Positions 1-6,946 of a stretch of 16,130 nt of DNA are shown piece after piece. How positions within the stretch are numbered: position 1 is the stretch's first letter; every line of letters starts with the position of its first letter. A program made the translations under genes and the position numbers. Below the pieces are notes generated by a model that worked only from the letters and a program-made list of their open reading frames with translations, was not told the DNA's origin and made no database searches. This DNA comes from Halanaerobium sp. (GTDB taxonomy: Bacteria > Bacillota > Halanaerobiia > Halanaerobiales > Halanaerobiaceae), in NCBI GenBank assembly GCA_003070825.1, contig QBLP01000017.1:1-16130 (forward strand), given 5' to 3'.

Positions 1-860
1 CTGATCGACAATTCACTACTGTCAATAAAATCTAAAATAGCTTTTAAAATTATTAAACCAGCTATAATTATATCCGCTCTCTGGGGCTGTAATCCTTTAA
101 CATTTTTTCTCTCTTTTAAGTTTGAATTGCTCAGTTTCTTGATAATTTTATCTAATTCTTTTTTATTAATCTCTGTATTTTCAATTTTACTGCTGTCATA
201 AACTTCAAGCCCCAGTTTAATAGCTGCCAGAGTAGTAATTGTGCCCCCCACTCCTCGAATTTTAAATTCCCTATTAAAATCAAGTTCACTTGCTAACAAA
301 TCATTTACATAATTACTAATTTTATTAACCAATTCAGTTTTAAATTCAGTTTCTGGGTTGACAACAAATTTTTCAGTCATTCTGACACAGCCAATGTCCA
401 GACTTTTAAATTTTATTTCTGAGGCTTCAGACCAGATAAATTCTGTGCTTCCTCCACCAATATCGATTAATAAAAAATCATTTTCTAAATTAGAAACTGC
501 ACCGGCATAATTGAGCTCAGCTTCTTTTTCACCACTTATAATTTCAAGCTTAAAATCCAGTTCCTGCAGTTTATCTTTAAGTAGATATGCATTATCAACA
601 TCCCTAAGAGCACTTGTACCAATAACTCGCAGCTTTTCAACCTGATAGCGATCTATGATGGCTCTAAACTTTTTTAATGCTTGATAAACCCTTGCAACAG
701 CAGCTGCCTTTAATTTTCTATTTTTATCTACTCCTTCTCCCAACCTGGTTATTTCTAATTCTCTAGCCAGGATCTCAAAGGAATTATCACCGCTCTTTTC
801 GCCAATCAACAGCCGACAGGAATTTGTTCCAATATCAATTGCTGCTGCTCTCAAACTCAT
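1..860 (-). CDS. Ppx/GppA family phosphatase, 3' end beyond the window
   Basis: Exopolyphosphatase / guanosine pentaphosphate phosphatase family, which removes phosphate from polyphosphate or pppGpp in the cytoplasm. The frame is open from the ATG at 858-860 to the left edge, giving 286 residues. Visible ASKHA-fold motifs: phosphate-1 loop AIDIGTNSCRLLI (residues 7-19), GTSALRDVDNA, phosphate-2 loop LLIDIGGGSTEF, GVGGTITTLAAI, and near the edge the family motif GLQPQRADIIIAG. The short single-domain form is about 300 residues, so only the last few residues should be missing. The start is supported by AAAGGG four bases before ATG and by the phosphate-1 loop lying directly after it. It overlaps the end of the DUF501 gene by 26 bases, so the two are probably translationally coupled. 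Sequence alone does not separate Ppx from GppA activity. Confidence 0.93.
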   Translation of the reverse strand, partial: MSLRAAAIDIGTNSCRLLIGEKSGDNSFEILARELEITRLGEGVDKNRKLKAAAVARVYQALKKFRAIIDRYQVEKLRVIGTSALRDVDNAYLLKDKLQELDFKLEIISGEKEAELNYAGAVSNLENDFLLIDIGGGSTEFIWSEASEIKFKSLDIGCVRMTEKFVVNPETEFKTELVNKISNYVNDLLASELDFNREFKIRGVGGTITTLAAIKLGLEVYDSSKIENTEINKKELDKIIKKLSNSNLKERKNVKGLQPQRADIIIAGLIILKAILDFIDSSELSI

Positions 861-1380
861 CAACCCTTTCTTTACAGATTTTACAGTTTTCAGGCCAGTC
901 AACTTTATTAAAGACAACTTCTCCAGCCGGATTAGATTTTTCCACTAAAAAATCAGCAAGATGAGTATGCAAACATTTAATACCTTCTTTTTCTCTAATC
1001 CCACCGACACCTGATTCAACCAGCATTCTGTATAAATCCTCAGATACTTCCCTGGCTTTTTGTAGTTCTGCAGCTGATAATAATTTTTTTCTTTTCTCAG
1101 CATATCTTTGATGGGCAGCTTCCATTAATACTTTAAATTCCATATCAGTTTTTAATTTTTTTCCCAGTTCAGAAATCAAGTCACTTTCAGCTTCCAGGCG
1201 GCCGACCTCGTAATTTAAATATGGACAGCTGAGCCAGTAGATAGTTGGTGCTGCAGTATTGTTAGCAAATGGTTTAACAGTAATAACTGCCGGGAATCCA
1301 AATGGACAATAAAGGGCAGTTTTTAAAAAATTATCAATTTTTCTGTCTAATTGAAGTTCTATTGTTTTATGATCATCCAT
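835..1380 (-). CDS. DUF501 family protein
   Basis: Protein of 181 residues of the uncharacterised DUF501 family; no biochemical function is known to me. Family hallmarks are visible: CPFGFPAVI (residues 25-33), APTIYWLSCPYL (44-55) followed by GRLEAES, and IKCLHTHLADFL (134-145) followed by NPAGEVVFN. Cysteines 25, 52, 136, 166 and 169 plus His138 and His140 could form a metal site, with C166-x-x-C169 at the C terminus; that is my inference. No signal peptide or membrane segment. The start has AGGGAG eight bases upstream. It lies just after a terminator and overlaps the downstream Ppx/GppA gene. In Actinobacteria DUF501 also sits between a DivIC/FtsB-like gene and ppx, so the neighbourhood is conserved across phyla. 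Confidence 0.88.
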   Translation of the reverse strand: MDDHKTIELQLDRKIDNFLKTALYCPFGFPAVITVKPFANNTAAPTIYWLSCPYLNYEVGRLEAESDLISELGKKLKTDMEFKVLMEAAHQRYAEKRKKLLSAAELQKAREVSEDLYRMLVESGVGGIREKEGIKCLHTHLADFLVEKSNPAGEVVFNKVDWPENCKICKERVDEFESSSN

Positions 1381-1405
1381 AATTACTGCTCCCTGTAGTT
1401 AATTT

Positions 1406-1434
1406 ATTATAAATTTGTACATTAAAAAGAGAAA
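1406..1434 (-). promoter_or_regulatory. Possible promoter of the DUF501-ppx pair
   Basis: On the minus strand TATAAT (plus coordinates 1406-1411) lies 26 bases upstream of the DUF501 ATG and just after the terminator at 1421-1463. The best -35 at 17-base spacing is TTTCTC (1429-1434), a weak match. The -10 is perfect and a promoter is needed here, since the preceding terminator should stop the yabR transcript, but the -35 is poor. Confidence 0.35.
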
Positions 1435-1463
1435 ACACCCCTTAAACGAATTAAAGGATGTTT
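1421..1463 (-). terminator. Rho-independent terminator after the S1 gene
   Basis: Read on the minus strand, AAACATCCTTTAA (1463-1451) pairs with TTAAGGGGTGTTT (1445-1433) in a 13-pair stem with two G-U wobbles and a five-base loop, UUCGU. It is followed by the tract TTTTCTCTTTTT. It lies 28 bases after the stop of the small S1 gene and separates the divIC-tex-yabR block from DUF501-ppx. Confidence 0.8.
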
Positions 1464-1491
1464 AAAAAGTCAATAAAAAATTGGCAAATAT

Positions 1492-1857
1492 TTATTTAGA
1501 GCTTCCGCCGTTTTTTGCCTCTCTACTTTTTAGATCTTGCTGACGCTCACTGCTCTGCTTCAAGAAACGTTCCATTTTTTCATCAAAGGACATTTCTGGA
1601 GCATGATCAATGCGGTCATCTGGATCCTCTAATTGCTTGATGGAAAGGCCAATTTTCCCGTCATCATCGACATTAATAACTTTAACCTTAACTTCGTCTC
1701 CTTCTTTAAGGAAATTACTAATATCTTTTACATAAGTGTTAGCCACCTCAGAAATATGAACCAGGCCTGTTTCTCCACTTTCTAATTCAACAAAAGCACC
1801 AAAATTTGTTATCCCTGTAACTTCTCCTACAACTATACTTCCAACTTCAATGGACAT
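1492..1857 (-). CDS. yabR: S1 RNA-binding domain protein, YabR/GSP13 type
   Basis: Small cytoplasmic protein of 121 residues with one S1 (OB-fold) domain, about residues 5-75: VGEVTGITNFGAFVELE, then GLVHISEV, then VKVKVINVDDDGKIGLSIK. The remaining ~45 residues form a charged, probably disordered tail rich in Glu, Lys, Arg and Ser. Relatives include B. subtilis YabR (next to divIC) and the general stress protein YugI/GSP13, which binds RNA or ribosomes; the exact target here is unknown. It sits downstream of tex, itself ending in an S1 domain, in the same direction with an 87-base gap that carries its own consensus promoter. GGGAGG lies 12 bases before the ATG. A terminator follows immediately. 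Confidence 0.9.
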   Translation of the reverse strand: MSIEVGSIVVGEVTGITNFGAFVELESGETGLVHISEVANTYVKDISNFLKEGDEVKVKVINVDDDGKIGLSIKQLEDPDDRIDHAPEMSFDEKMERFLKQSSERQQDLKSREAKNGGSSK

Positions 1858-1895
1858 CTTTAAAAAATTCCTCCCTAGATATTAATATTGTACCC

Positions 1896-1925
1896 ATTAT
1901 AACTTAATTAAGACAGAGGTGTCAA
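1896..1925 (-). promoter_or_regulatory. Consensus sigma-A promoter of yabR
   Basis: Minus strand: TTGACA (1925-1920), an 18-base spacer, TATAAT (1901-1896). Both hexamers match consensus exactly. Predicted transcript start is near 1889, about 30 bases before the ATG, leaving a short leader containing the ribosome site. It means the S1 gene can be expressed strongly and independently of tex, whose stop codon is only 20 bases upstream of the -35. I see no terminator between tex and this promoter, so read-through is also likely. Confidence 0.82.
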
Positions 1926-1944
1926 ATTTATCGGCTAAAATTTT

Positions 1945-4116
1945 CTAAAATTTTAAAGTTAAAGAAATTCTACCCCTTTTTTGATCAACATCAAGGACCT
2001 TAACCTCTATATTCTGCCCTATTTCGACAATCTCAAAGGGGTCACTAACATACATCTGACTCATCTCAGAAATATGAAGCAGTCCATCCTGTTTTAAGCC
2101 AATATCAACAAAAGCTCCAAAATCAACTATATTGCGAACCTTACCTTTGAAAATCATTCCCGGCTCAATATCTTCTATTTTTAAGATATCTTTACGGAAT
2201 ATAGGAGCTGGCATTGAATCGCGAGGGTCACGTCCGGGCTGTTTTAAGGCAGCCACAATATCTTTTGCAGTTGGCAGACCAATTTCTAAATCTGAAGCCG
2301 TCTTTACAAGATCTATTTCATTTAATTTTTCTCTAATCTGATCCAGTTTTTCTCTATCTCTAATATCAGCTGCCTGATAATTAATATTAGCTAATATCTT
2401 CTCTGCTGCCTGGTATGATTCTGGGTGAATGGGAGTCAGAGCAAATGGATCCATCTTTGAATCCAGGCGAATAAAACCTGCAGCCTGCTCATATGTTTTG
2501 GGACCAAAACCATAAACATCAAGCAGATCCTTTCTCTGCTTAAATTTCCCCTCCTGACTGCGTTGCTTAATAATCTTATCTGCATTATTAGAGCTAATAC
2601 CTGCTACATAAGTTAATAAAGCTGCCGAAGCTGTGTTAATCTCAACTCCAACATGATTAACCGCGTCAACTACTACTTCATTCAATGCTTTTTCTAAGTT
2701 TTTTTGAGAAATATCATGCTGATACATTCCTACCCCAAGTGACTTGGGGGCAATTTTAACCAATTCAGCCAGTGGGTCCTGAATTCGACGCCCAATAGAA
2801 ATTGCTCCCCGAATTGAAACATCCAACTCTGGAAATTCCTTCCGGGCCAGCTTCGAAGCAGAATAAACTGAAGCCCCAGCTTCACTAACAATAGTATATT
2901 CTACATCCATTCCGCCCTTTATCAGTTCTGCCACAAAACTCTCTGTTTCTCTACTGGCAGTTCCATTACCAATTACAATTAAATCAATCTCATAATTTTT
3001 AACCAATTTGGCAATCGCAGCAGCGGCTTCATTTTGCTTATTAACCGGTGGATGGGGATAAATAGCACCTGTTTCTAATAACTTGCCATCCTCAGCTAAA
3101 GCAGCAAGCTTACAGCCGGTCCTGAAGGCAGGGTCAATAGCAAGTACCCTTTTTCCTTCCAGCGGTGGCTGCATTAATAAAGATCTTAAATTTGTTGAAA
3201 AATTATTAATAGCCTTTAGTTCTGCTTTTTCTGTTAAATCATTACGTACTTCTCTTTCTAAAGATGGAAAAATAAGTCTTTTATAGGCATAATCTACAGC
3301 ATTTATTAAATGTTCAAAGCTGCCAGACTTATTTTTATCAAACTCATAAAAAGCATAAATCATCTCTATTGCCCGCTCATCATCAACTTCTATTTTAACT
3401 CTAAGTACTTCTTCACTTTCTCCTCTGTTTAAGGCTAAAATTCTGTGAGGTGGTATCTTATTTATTGATTCTCTGAACTCATAGTAATCCTGATATTTAC
3501 CCTCTTCATCTTCATTTTTTTGTTCTGAAACAATTTTAGCAGTTTTAAATACATAAACCCTCAGCTTTTTGCGCAGTTCAGCATCATCCGATATATCACC
3601 TGCTATAATATCTTCAGCTCCACTCAATACATCTTCCACCTGCTCCAGCTCTTTTTCTGGATCAAGATAATTCTCAGCCTCTTTTTTGATTTCTGATTTA
3701 TCTTTTTGCTGGCTGAAGATTAACTCAGCTAATGGTTTAAGACCTTTATCAATTGCTTTCGCAGCTTTGGTCTGCTTTTTAACTTTAAAGGGCCGATACA
3801 AATCCTCTACTTCCTGCAGAGTATCAGCCTTTTTAAGCTTATTTAATAGCTCATCATCTAATTTCTCCTGTTTATCGGCTGCTGCAGCAACCTCATTTTT
3901 TCGCTCATTTAAACGGCGCAAATAATCTATTTTTTCCTCAACATTTCTGATTTCTTCTTCATCCAGACTGCCTGTCATTTCTTTCCGGTAACGAGCAATA
4001 AAGGGAACTGTATTACCTGAATCTAAAAGCTCTACTGTAGCTTTAATATTTTCTTTTTTCAAATTCAATTCGACTGCTGCCTGCTGCATTAAATCTGATT
4101 TAATATACTCTGACAT
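1945..4116 (-). CDS. tex: Tex-family transcription accessory protein, S1 domain at C terminus
   Basis: Tex (toxin expression) homologue, a cytoplasmic nucleic-acid-binding protein related to eukaryotic Spt6, which associates with transcription. Its 723 residues match the usual family length. Order: N-terminal helical region with VPFIARYRKEMTGSLDE (37-53); YqgF/RNase H-like fold starting KRVLAIDPAFRTGCKLA (322-338); helix-hairpin-helix region (about 480-560) with GFGPKTYEQAAGFIR (536-550); and a C-terminal S1 domain (about 651-721) with DFGAFVDIGLKQDGLLHIS. The usual DPG of the YqgF segment is DPA here; most Tex proteins are thought to lack nuclease activity anyway. AAAGGAG lies about 9 bases before the ATG. 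It follows divIC by 59 bases with no terminator between, and yabR follows it, so the three genes probably share a transcript. Confidence 0.96.
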   Translation of the reverse strand: MSEYIKSDLMQQAAVELNLKKENIKATVELLDSGNTVPFIARYRKEMTGSLDEEEIRNVEEKIDYLRRLNERKNEVAAAADKQEKLDDELLNKLKKADTLQEVEDLYRPFKVKKQTKAAKAIDKGLKPLAELIFSQQKDKSEIKKEAENYLDPEKELEQVEDVLSGAEDIIAGDISDDAELRKKLRVYVFKTAKIVSEQKNEDEEGKYQDYYEFRESINKIPPHRILALNRGESEEVLRVKIEVDDERAIEMIYAFYEFDKNKSGSFEHLINAVDYAYKRLIFPSLEREVRNDLTEKAELKAINNFSTNLRSLLMQPPLEGKRVLAIDPAFRTGCKLAALAEDGKLLETGAIYPHPPVNKQNEAAAAIAKLVKNYEIDLIVIGNGTASRETESFVAELIKGGMDVEYTIVSEAGASVYSASKLARKEFPELDVSIRGAISIGRRIQDPLAELVKIAPKSLGVGMYQHDISQKNLEKALNEVVVDAVNHVGVEINTASAALLTYVAGISSNNADKIIKQRSQEGKFKQRKDLLDVYGFGPKTYEQAAGFIRLDSKMDPFALTPIHPESYQAAEKILANINYQAADIRDREKLDQIREKLNEIDLVKTASDLEIGLPTAKDIVAALKQPGRDPRDSMPAPIFRKDILKIEDIEPGMIFKGKVRNIVDFGAFVDIGLKQDGLLHISEMSQMYVSDPFEIVEIGQNIEVKVLDVDQKRGRISLTLKF

Positions 4117-4175
4117 TTAAAAACTCCTTTACATGCTTATTATATTTATATTCTGTTAAAATCTATAAACTTTTT

Positions 4176-4514
4176 TTATTCGCTTTGTTCTTCATTTGAA
4201 TCTTGATCCTCTCCAGCTCCTTCATCCTCTTCAACTGGAATAAACATTTTTTCACCTGGTTTTACCAGGCCAAGTTTTTCCCTGGCAACTTCTTCTATGT
4301 ATTCATGGCTGCTGCTGTTTTCTAGCTGCTCCTTTAACCTTTGATTTTCAGCTTCAGCCTCTGCAATTTCAGCTTCAATCTTTTTAATTTGTTTTTCAAG
4401 CTGGTTCATTCTTGTCATATTCTGATAAAAATTAAAAGCGGCTATCAGTGCTATAACTACAACAATTGTAACAACCACTGGATTTAACAAAAAATCCTTT
4501 TTCTGCCGAGGCAT
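4176..4514 (-). CDS. divIC: Septum formation initiator, DivIC/FtsB family
   Basis: Small bitopic membrane protein of the division site (DivIC in Firmicutes, FtsB in Proteobacteria), which pairs with FtsL to link divisome assembly to septal wall synthesis. 112 residues: basic N terminus (PRQKK), one transmembrane helix (about 12-30), a charged coiled coil (about 33-70), then the family motif YIEEVAREKLGLVKPGE and a very acidic tail ending in Glu/Ser residues. GGGAGG lies eight bases before the ATG. It has its own promoter directly after the terminator of the sugar ATPase gene and is first of the divIC-tex-yabR block. Next to yabR, as in B. subtilis, DivIC is the likelier name, but the sequence also fits FtsB. 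Confidence 0.9.
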   Translation of the reverse strand: MPRQKKDFLLNPVVVTIVVVIALIAAFNFYQNMTRMNQLEKQIKKIEAEIAEAEAENQRLKEQLENSSSHEYIEEVAREKLGLVKPGEKMFIPVEEDEGAGEDQDSNEEQSE

Positions 4515-4543
4515 ATTTAATTCCTCCCGTAAGCTAAATTATG

Positions 4544-4557
4544 ATTACAGTTGTAAT
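4544..4557. promoter_or_regulatory. Inverted repeat ATTACA-N2-TGTAAT over the divIC transcription start
   Basis: Perfect 6-base arms around a 2-base centre, overlapping the downstream end of the divIC -10 box and the predicted start. Its core TACA-N2-TGTA equals the known core of CopY/BlaI-family operators. No such regulator is encoded in the window, and a dyad of this length can occur by chance in AT-rich DNA, so an operator role is only suggested. Confidence 0.35.
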
Positions 4558-4584
4558 TATACTTTAAATTTAACAATTAATCAA
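4556..4584 (-). promoter_or_regulatory. Promoter of the divIC-tex-yabR block
   Basis: Minus strand: TTGATT (4584-4579), a 17-base spacer, TATAAT (4561-4556). The -10 is perfect and the -35 matches four of six positions. The -35 lies against the U-tract of the preceding terminator, so the transcription units are packed end to end. Predicted start is near 4549, about 35 bases before the divIC ATG. Confidence 0.72.
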
Positions 4585-4615
4585 AAAAGCAGCCGAATTT
4601 AAAATTCGACTGCTT
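4583..4615 (-). terminator. Rho-independent terminator after the lacI-msmX unit
   Basis: Minus strand: AAGCAGTCGAAT (4615-4604) pairs with ATTCGGCTGCTT (4598-4587), 12 pairs with one G-U and a 5-base A/U loop, running straight into six T residues (4588-4583). It lies 43 bases after the ATPase stop codon. No U-run on the other strand, so it acts leftward only. Confidence 0.92.
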
Positions 4616-4658
4616 CATTAATTCTTATCTATTTTTAAATACTATATTTTAAGCTTAA

Positions 4659-5768
4659 TTAAAAGATACATTCCTCTGTTTCAGCATCAAAGACATGAAT
4701 TTTTCTTAAGTCAATACCAAGTGAAATTGTATCTCCAACCTGAGCAGTACTTTCAGCTTCTACACGAGCAATTAAGGAGTGACCCTCTTCAGCAAGATAG
4801 AGATAAATTTCTGAACCCATAGGCTCAACAACATCTACATCTGCTTCAAAAGAGTTGTCCTCTTTAACTTCAAAGTCATGGGTGATTTTAGTATCTACAA
4901 TATCTTCAGGCCTTACACCAAAAACAACCTCTTTACCTACATAATCTTTAATGTGGTCTTCTTTATCTTCAGGTACACGGATTTTAAATGCGCCATCGCC
5001 TTCTAGATAATAAGTATCTGCCTCTTTTTCAATTACTGCGTCCATAAAGTTCATTGCTGGTGAACCAATAAATCCAGCCACAAACATATTGTTAGGCTTA
5101 TTATAAAGAGATAATGGATCATCAACCTGCTGTACTACACCATCTTTAAGCACAACAATTCTGTCTCCCATTGTCATCGCTTCTGTCTGATCGTGAGTTA
5201 CATAAATCATTGTAGTTTTTAGACGATCATGAAGTTTGGATAACTCAGTTCTCATCTGAACTCTTAGCTTAGCATCAAGGTTAGAGAGGGGCTCATCCAT
5301 TAAGAATACTTTAGGCTCACGCACAATTGCACGACCAAGAGCAACACGCTGTCTCTGCCCACCAGATAGCTGTTTAGGCTTTCTGTCTAATAACTGCTCA
5401 ATACCTAAAATATCTGCAGCATCCTGAACACGTCTCTCAATTTCGTCTTTAGGGAACTTACGTAATTTAAGTCCAAAAGCCATGTTATCATAAACATTCA
5501 TATGTGGATACAGAGCGTAGTTCTGGAAAACCATCGCAATATCTCTATCTTTAGGTGCTACATCATTAACAACCTGATCACCAATTTTTAAAGTACCTTC
5601 ACTAATTTCTTCCAGACCGGCAATCATTCTTAAAGTTGTTGACTTACCACAACCGGAAGGTCCTACTAAAACAACAAATTCCTTATCTCTGATCTCCAGG
5701 TTCTGATCCTTAACCGCTGTAAAATCACCAAAATGCTTATAAATATGTTCTAAAGTTACACTTGCCAT
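4659..5768 (-). CDS. msmX: Sugar ABC transporter ATPase, MsmX/UgpC/MalK type
   Basis: Cytoplasmic ATPase that powers CUT1-family carbohydrate importers (oligosaccharides, glycerol phosphate). 369 residues, normal for the family: Walker A GPSGCGKST (36-44), Q-loop FQNYALYPHMNVYDNMAFG, signature LSGGQRQRVALGRA (134-147), Walker B VFLMDEPLSNLDAKLR (154-169), switch His192 in VTHDQTEAMTMGDR, then a C-terminal TOBE/OB regulatory domain from about 240 with FGVRPEDI. GAGGAGG lies about nine bases before the ATG and only 21 bases separate it from the LacI-type gene upstream, so they are co-transcribed. No permease or sugar-binding gene is near. In Firmicutes such orphan ATPases (MsmX) serve several importers encoded elsewhere, and I infer that role here. 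Substrate unknown. Confidence 0.93.
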   Translation of the reverse strand: MASVTLEHIYKHFGDFTAVKDQNLEIRDKEFVVLVGPSGCGKSTTLRMIAGLEEISEGTLKIGDQVVNDVAPKDRDIAMVFQNYALYPHMNVYDNMAFGLKLRKFPKDEIERRVQDAADILGIEQLLDRKPKQLSGGQRQRVALGRAIVREPKVFLMDEPLSNLDAKLRVQMRTELSKLHDRLKTTMIYVTHDQTEAMTMGDRIVVLKDGVVQQVDDPLSLYNKPNNMFVAGFIGSPAMNFMDAVIEKEADTYYLEGDGAFKIRVPEDKEDHIKDYVGKEVVFGVRPEDIVDTKITHDFEVKEDNSFEADVDVVEPMGSEIYLYLAEEGHSLIARVEAESTAQVGDTISLGIDLRKIHVFDAETEECIF

Positions 5769-5789
5769 TAAAAAATCCTCCTCATAATT

Positions 5790-6800
5790 TTAGTTGTATT
5801 TTGATATTGATGACTCCCTAATAATTAATTCGGGAGTTAAAACCTTAATTTGTTGACTGTCCAGATTGTCATTGATCAATTTTAATAAAAATTCCAGTGA
5901 GCTTTTGCCAAGCTCCTCCACCGGCTCACTTAAAACTGTCAGCGGTGGATCAATTACTGAAGTTAAAATATTATCACCATAACCAACTACTGCAAAATCA
6001 TCGGGAATAAAATAACCTCCCATTTTAATTGCTTCCACAAGCCCGATTGTAGTTAACTCTCTGGTAGAAATAAAAGCATCTGGAATAACATCACCTTCAA
6101 TAATTTCTAAAAAAACATTATAACCAGCCTGTCTGTCATTAGCAGTTGAAAAAATCAGTTCCTGATTAAGATCTAAACCTGAATCCCTGAGTGCATTTTT
6201 ATAACCACTTATCTTTTCTTCTTCAATCAAATCATCTCGACTACCGCAGACAAGTGCTATTTTTTTGAAATTTTCTTCTACCAGGTGTTCTACAGCCTGA
6301 TAAATACCCTGGCTGTAATCAGTTAAAACTGAAGTAAAAAAGTTTTCCTCTGCTAGCCGATTAACCAGTACAATTCTATTATCCTGACTAAAACTGGCTC
6401 TCAAAAGATGACTCCCTACAAGTTTACCACCAATAAATATTGCCCCATCAACCTGATTTGATTCCAAAAGTGATAGATAGGACTCTTCCTTATCTTCCTG
6501 ATTATTGGTGTTGCAGAGAATTATCTGATAACCCTTTTCATCTGCAGCCTTTTCAATACTCTTTACAATCTCAATATTGCCGGGGCTATCCATTTCTGCC
6601 ATAATTACAGCAATCATATTAGTCTTTTTAGCCGCCAGTCCCCGCGCCAGCTGATTTGGACGATAATTATTTTCCTTTGCAATTTTCAAAATTTTTAACT
6701 TTGTTTCTCTACCAACTCCAGGCTTATCATTTAAAGCCCGAGAAACTGTTGATTCTGCAACATCAGCCATGCGAGCAATATCTTTAAGAGTAATCTGCAT
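5790..6800 (-). CDS. LacI/GalR-family transcriptional regulator
   Basis: DNA-binding repressor or activator, 336 residues. The N-terminal helix-turn-helix ITLKDIARMADVAESTVSRA (3-22) is followed by the hinge YRPNQLARGLAAK (51-63), whose helix contacts the minor groove at a central CG. Then comes a periplasmic-binding-protein-like effector domain ending in PLTVLSEPVEELGKSSLEFLL and the closing LIIRESS. The effector is probably a sugar or sugar phosphate but cannot be read from sequence. GGAGG lies eight bases before the ATG. It is first in a two-gene unit with the sugar ATPase gene, and a perfect LacI-type palindrome lies 36 bases upstream of the start codon, so autoregulation of the pair is likely. 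Weaker possibility: a global CcpA-like role, but no particular CcpA feature is seen. Confidence 0.94.
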   Translation of the reverse strand: MQITLKDIARMADVAESTVSRALNDKPGVGRETKLKILKIAKENNYRPNQLARGLAAKKTNMIAVIMAEMDSPGNIEIVKSIEKAADEKGYQIILCNTNNQEDKEESYLSLLESNQVDGAIFIGGKLVGSHLLRASFSQDNRIVLVNRLAEENFFTSVLTDYSQGIYQAVEHLVEENFKKIALVCGSRDDLIEEEKISGYKNALRDSGLDLNQELIFSTANDRQAGYNVFLEIIEGDVIPDAFISTRELTTIGLVEAIKMGGYFIPDDFAVVGYGDNILTSVIDPPLTVLSEPVEELGKSSLEFLLKLINDNLDSQQIKVLTPELIIRESSISKYN

Positions 6801-6836
6801 CTTTCTGCCTCCAGTTTTAAATGCCTGCGCAATTTA

Positions 6837-6850
6837 CGCAAGCGCTTGCG
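6837..6850. promoter_or_regulatory. Perfect 14-bp LacI-family operator
   Basis: CGCAAGCGCTTGCG is a perfect palindrome centred on CG, the layout of LacI/GalR-family sites (PurR sites are GCAAACGTTTGC; cre sites AANCGNTT). It lies between the pgmB terminator and the LacI-type start codon. A weak promoter, TTCAAG-18-TAAATT on the minus strand, would place it in the spacer, so binding would block transcription of the regulator-ATPase unit. It is also markedly more GC-rich than its surroundings. I saw no second copy in the window. Confidence 0.8.
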
Positions 6851-6861
6851 AAAGCTTGAAG

Positions 6862-6919
6862 AAAAAAAGAGCCTGTAATAATAATTAACTCTTATTATTA
6901 CTATTCGTTACAGACTCTT
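6862..6919 (-). terminator. Terminator of the DUF1015-to-pgmB operon
   Basis: Minus strand: AAGAGTCTG (6919-6911) pairs with CAGGCTCTT (6875-6867), followed by seven T residues (6868-6862). Inside, GTAATAATAA (6901-6892) pairs perfectly with TTATTATTAC (6884-6875), with a 9-base one-sided bulge between the stems. Alternatively the outer stem extends to 12 pairs (AAGAGTCTGTAA with TTACAGGCTCTT) at the cost of the inner one. It lies 28 bases after the pgmB stop. Confidence 0.88.
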
Positions 6920-6946
6920 AAATTCCTTCTTTTTTATTTAAATTTT

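Noticed and set aside
1931..1960. Repeated CTAAAATTTT motif at the tex stop codon as a terminator or repeat element.
   Set aside because: Only two short AT copies, no stable GC stem and no U-tract after it.
2132..3925. Plus-strand open frames of 67-79 codons inside tex (2132-2341, 3083-3286, 3686-3925).
   Set aside because: They lie fully within a well-conserved gene on the other strand, have no recognisable domain and no independent ribosome site or promoter; likewise frames at 7011-7277, 7947-8186, 10829-11047, 12271-12555 and 14794-15018.
4139..4168. TATAAT in the divIC-tex gap as a separate tex promoter.
   Set aside because: The -35 candidates (TATAGA, TTATAG) are poor; co-transcription from the divIC promoter suffices.
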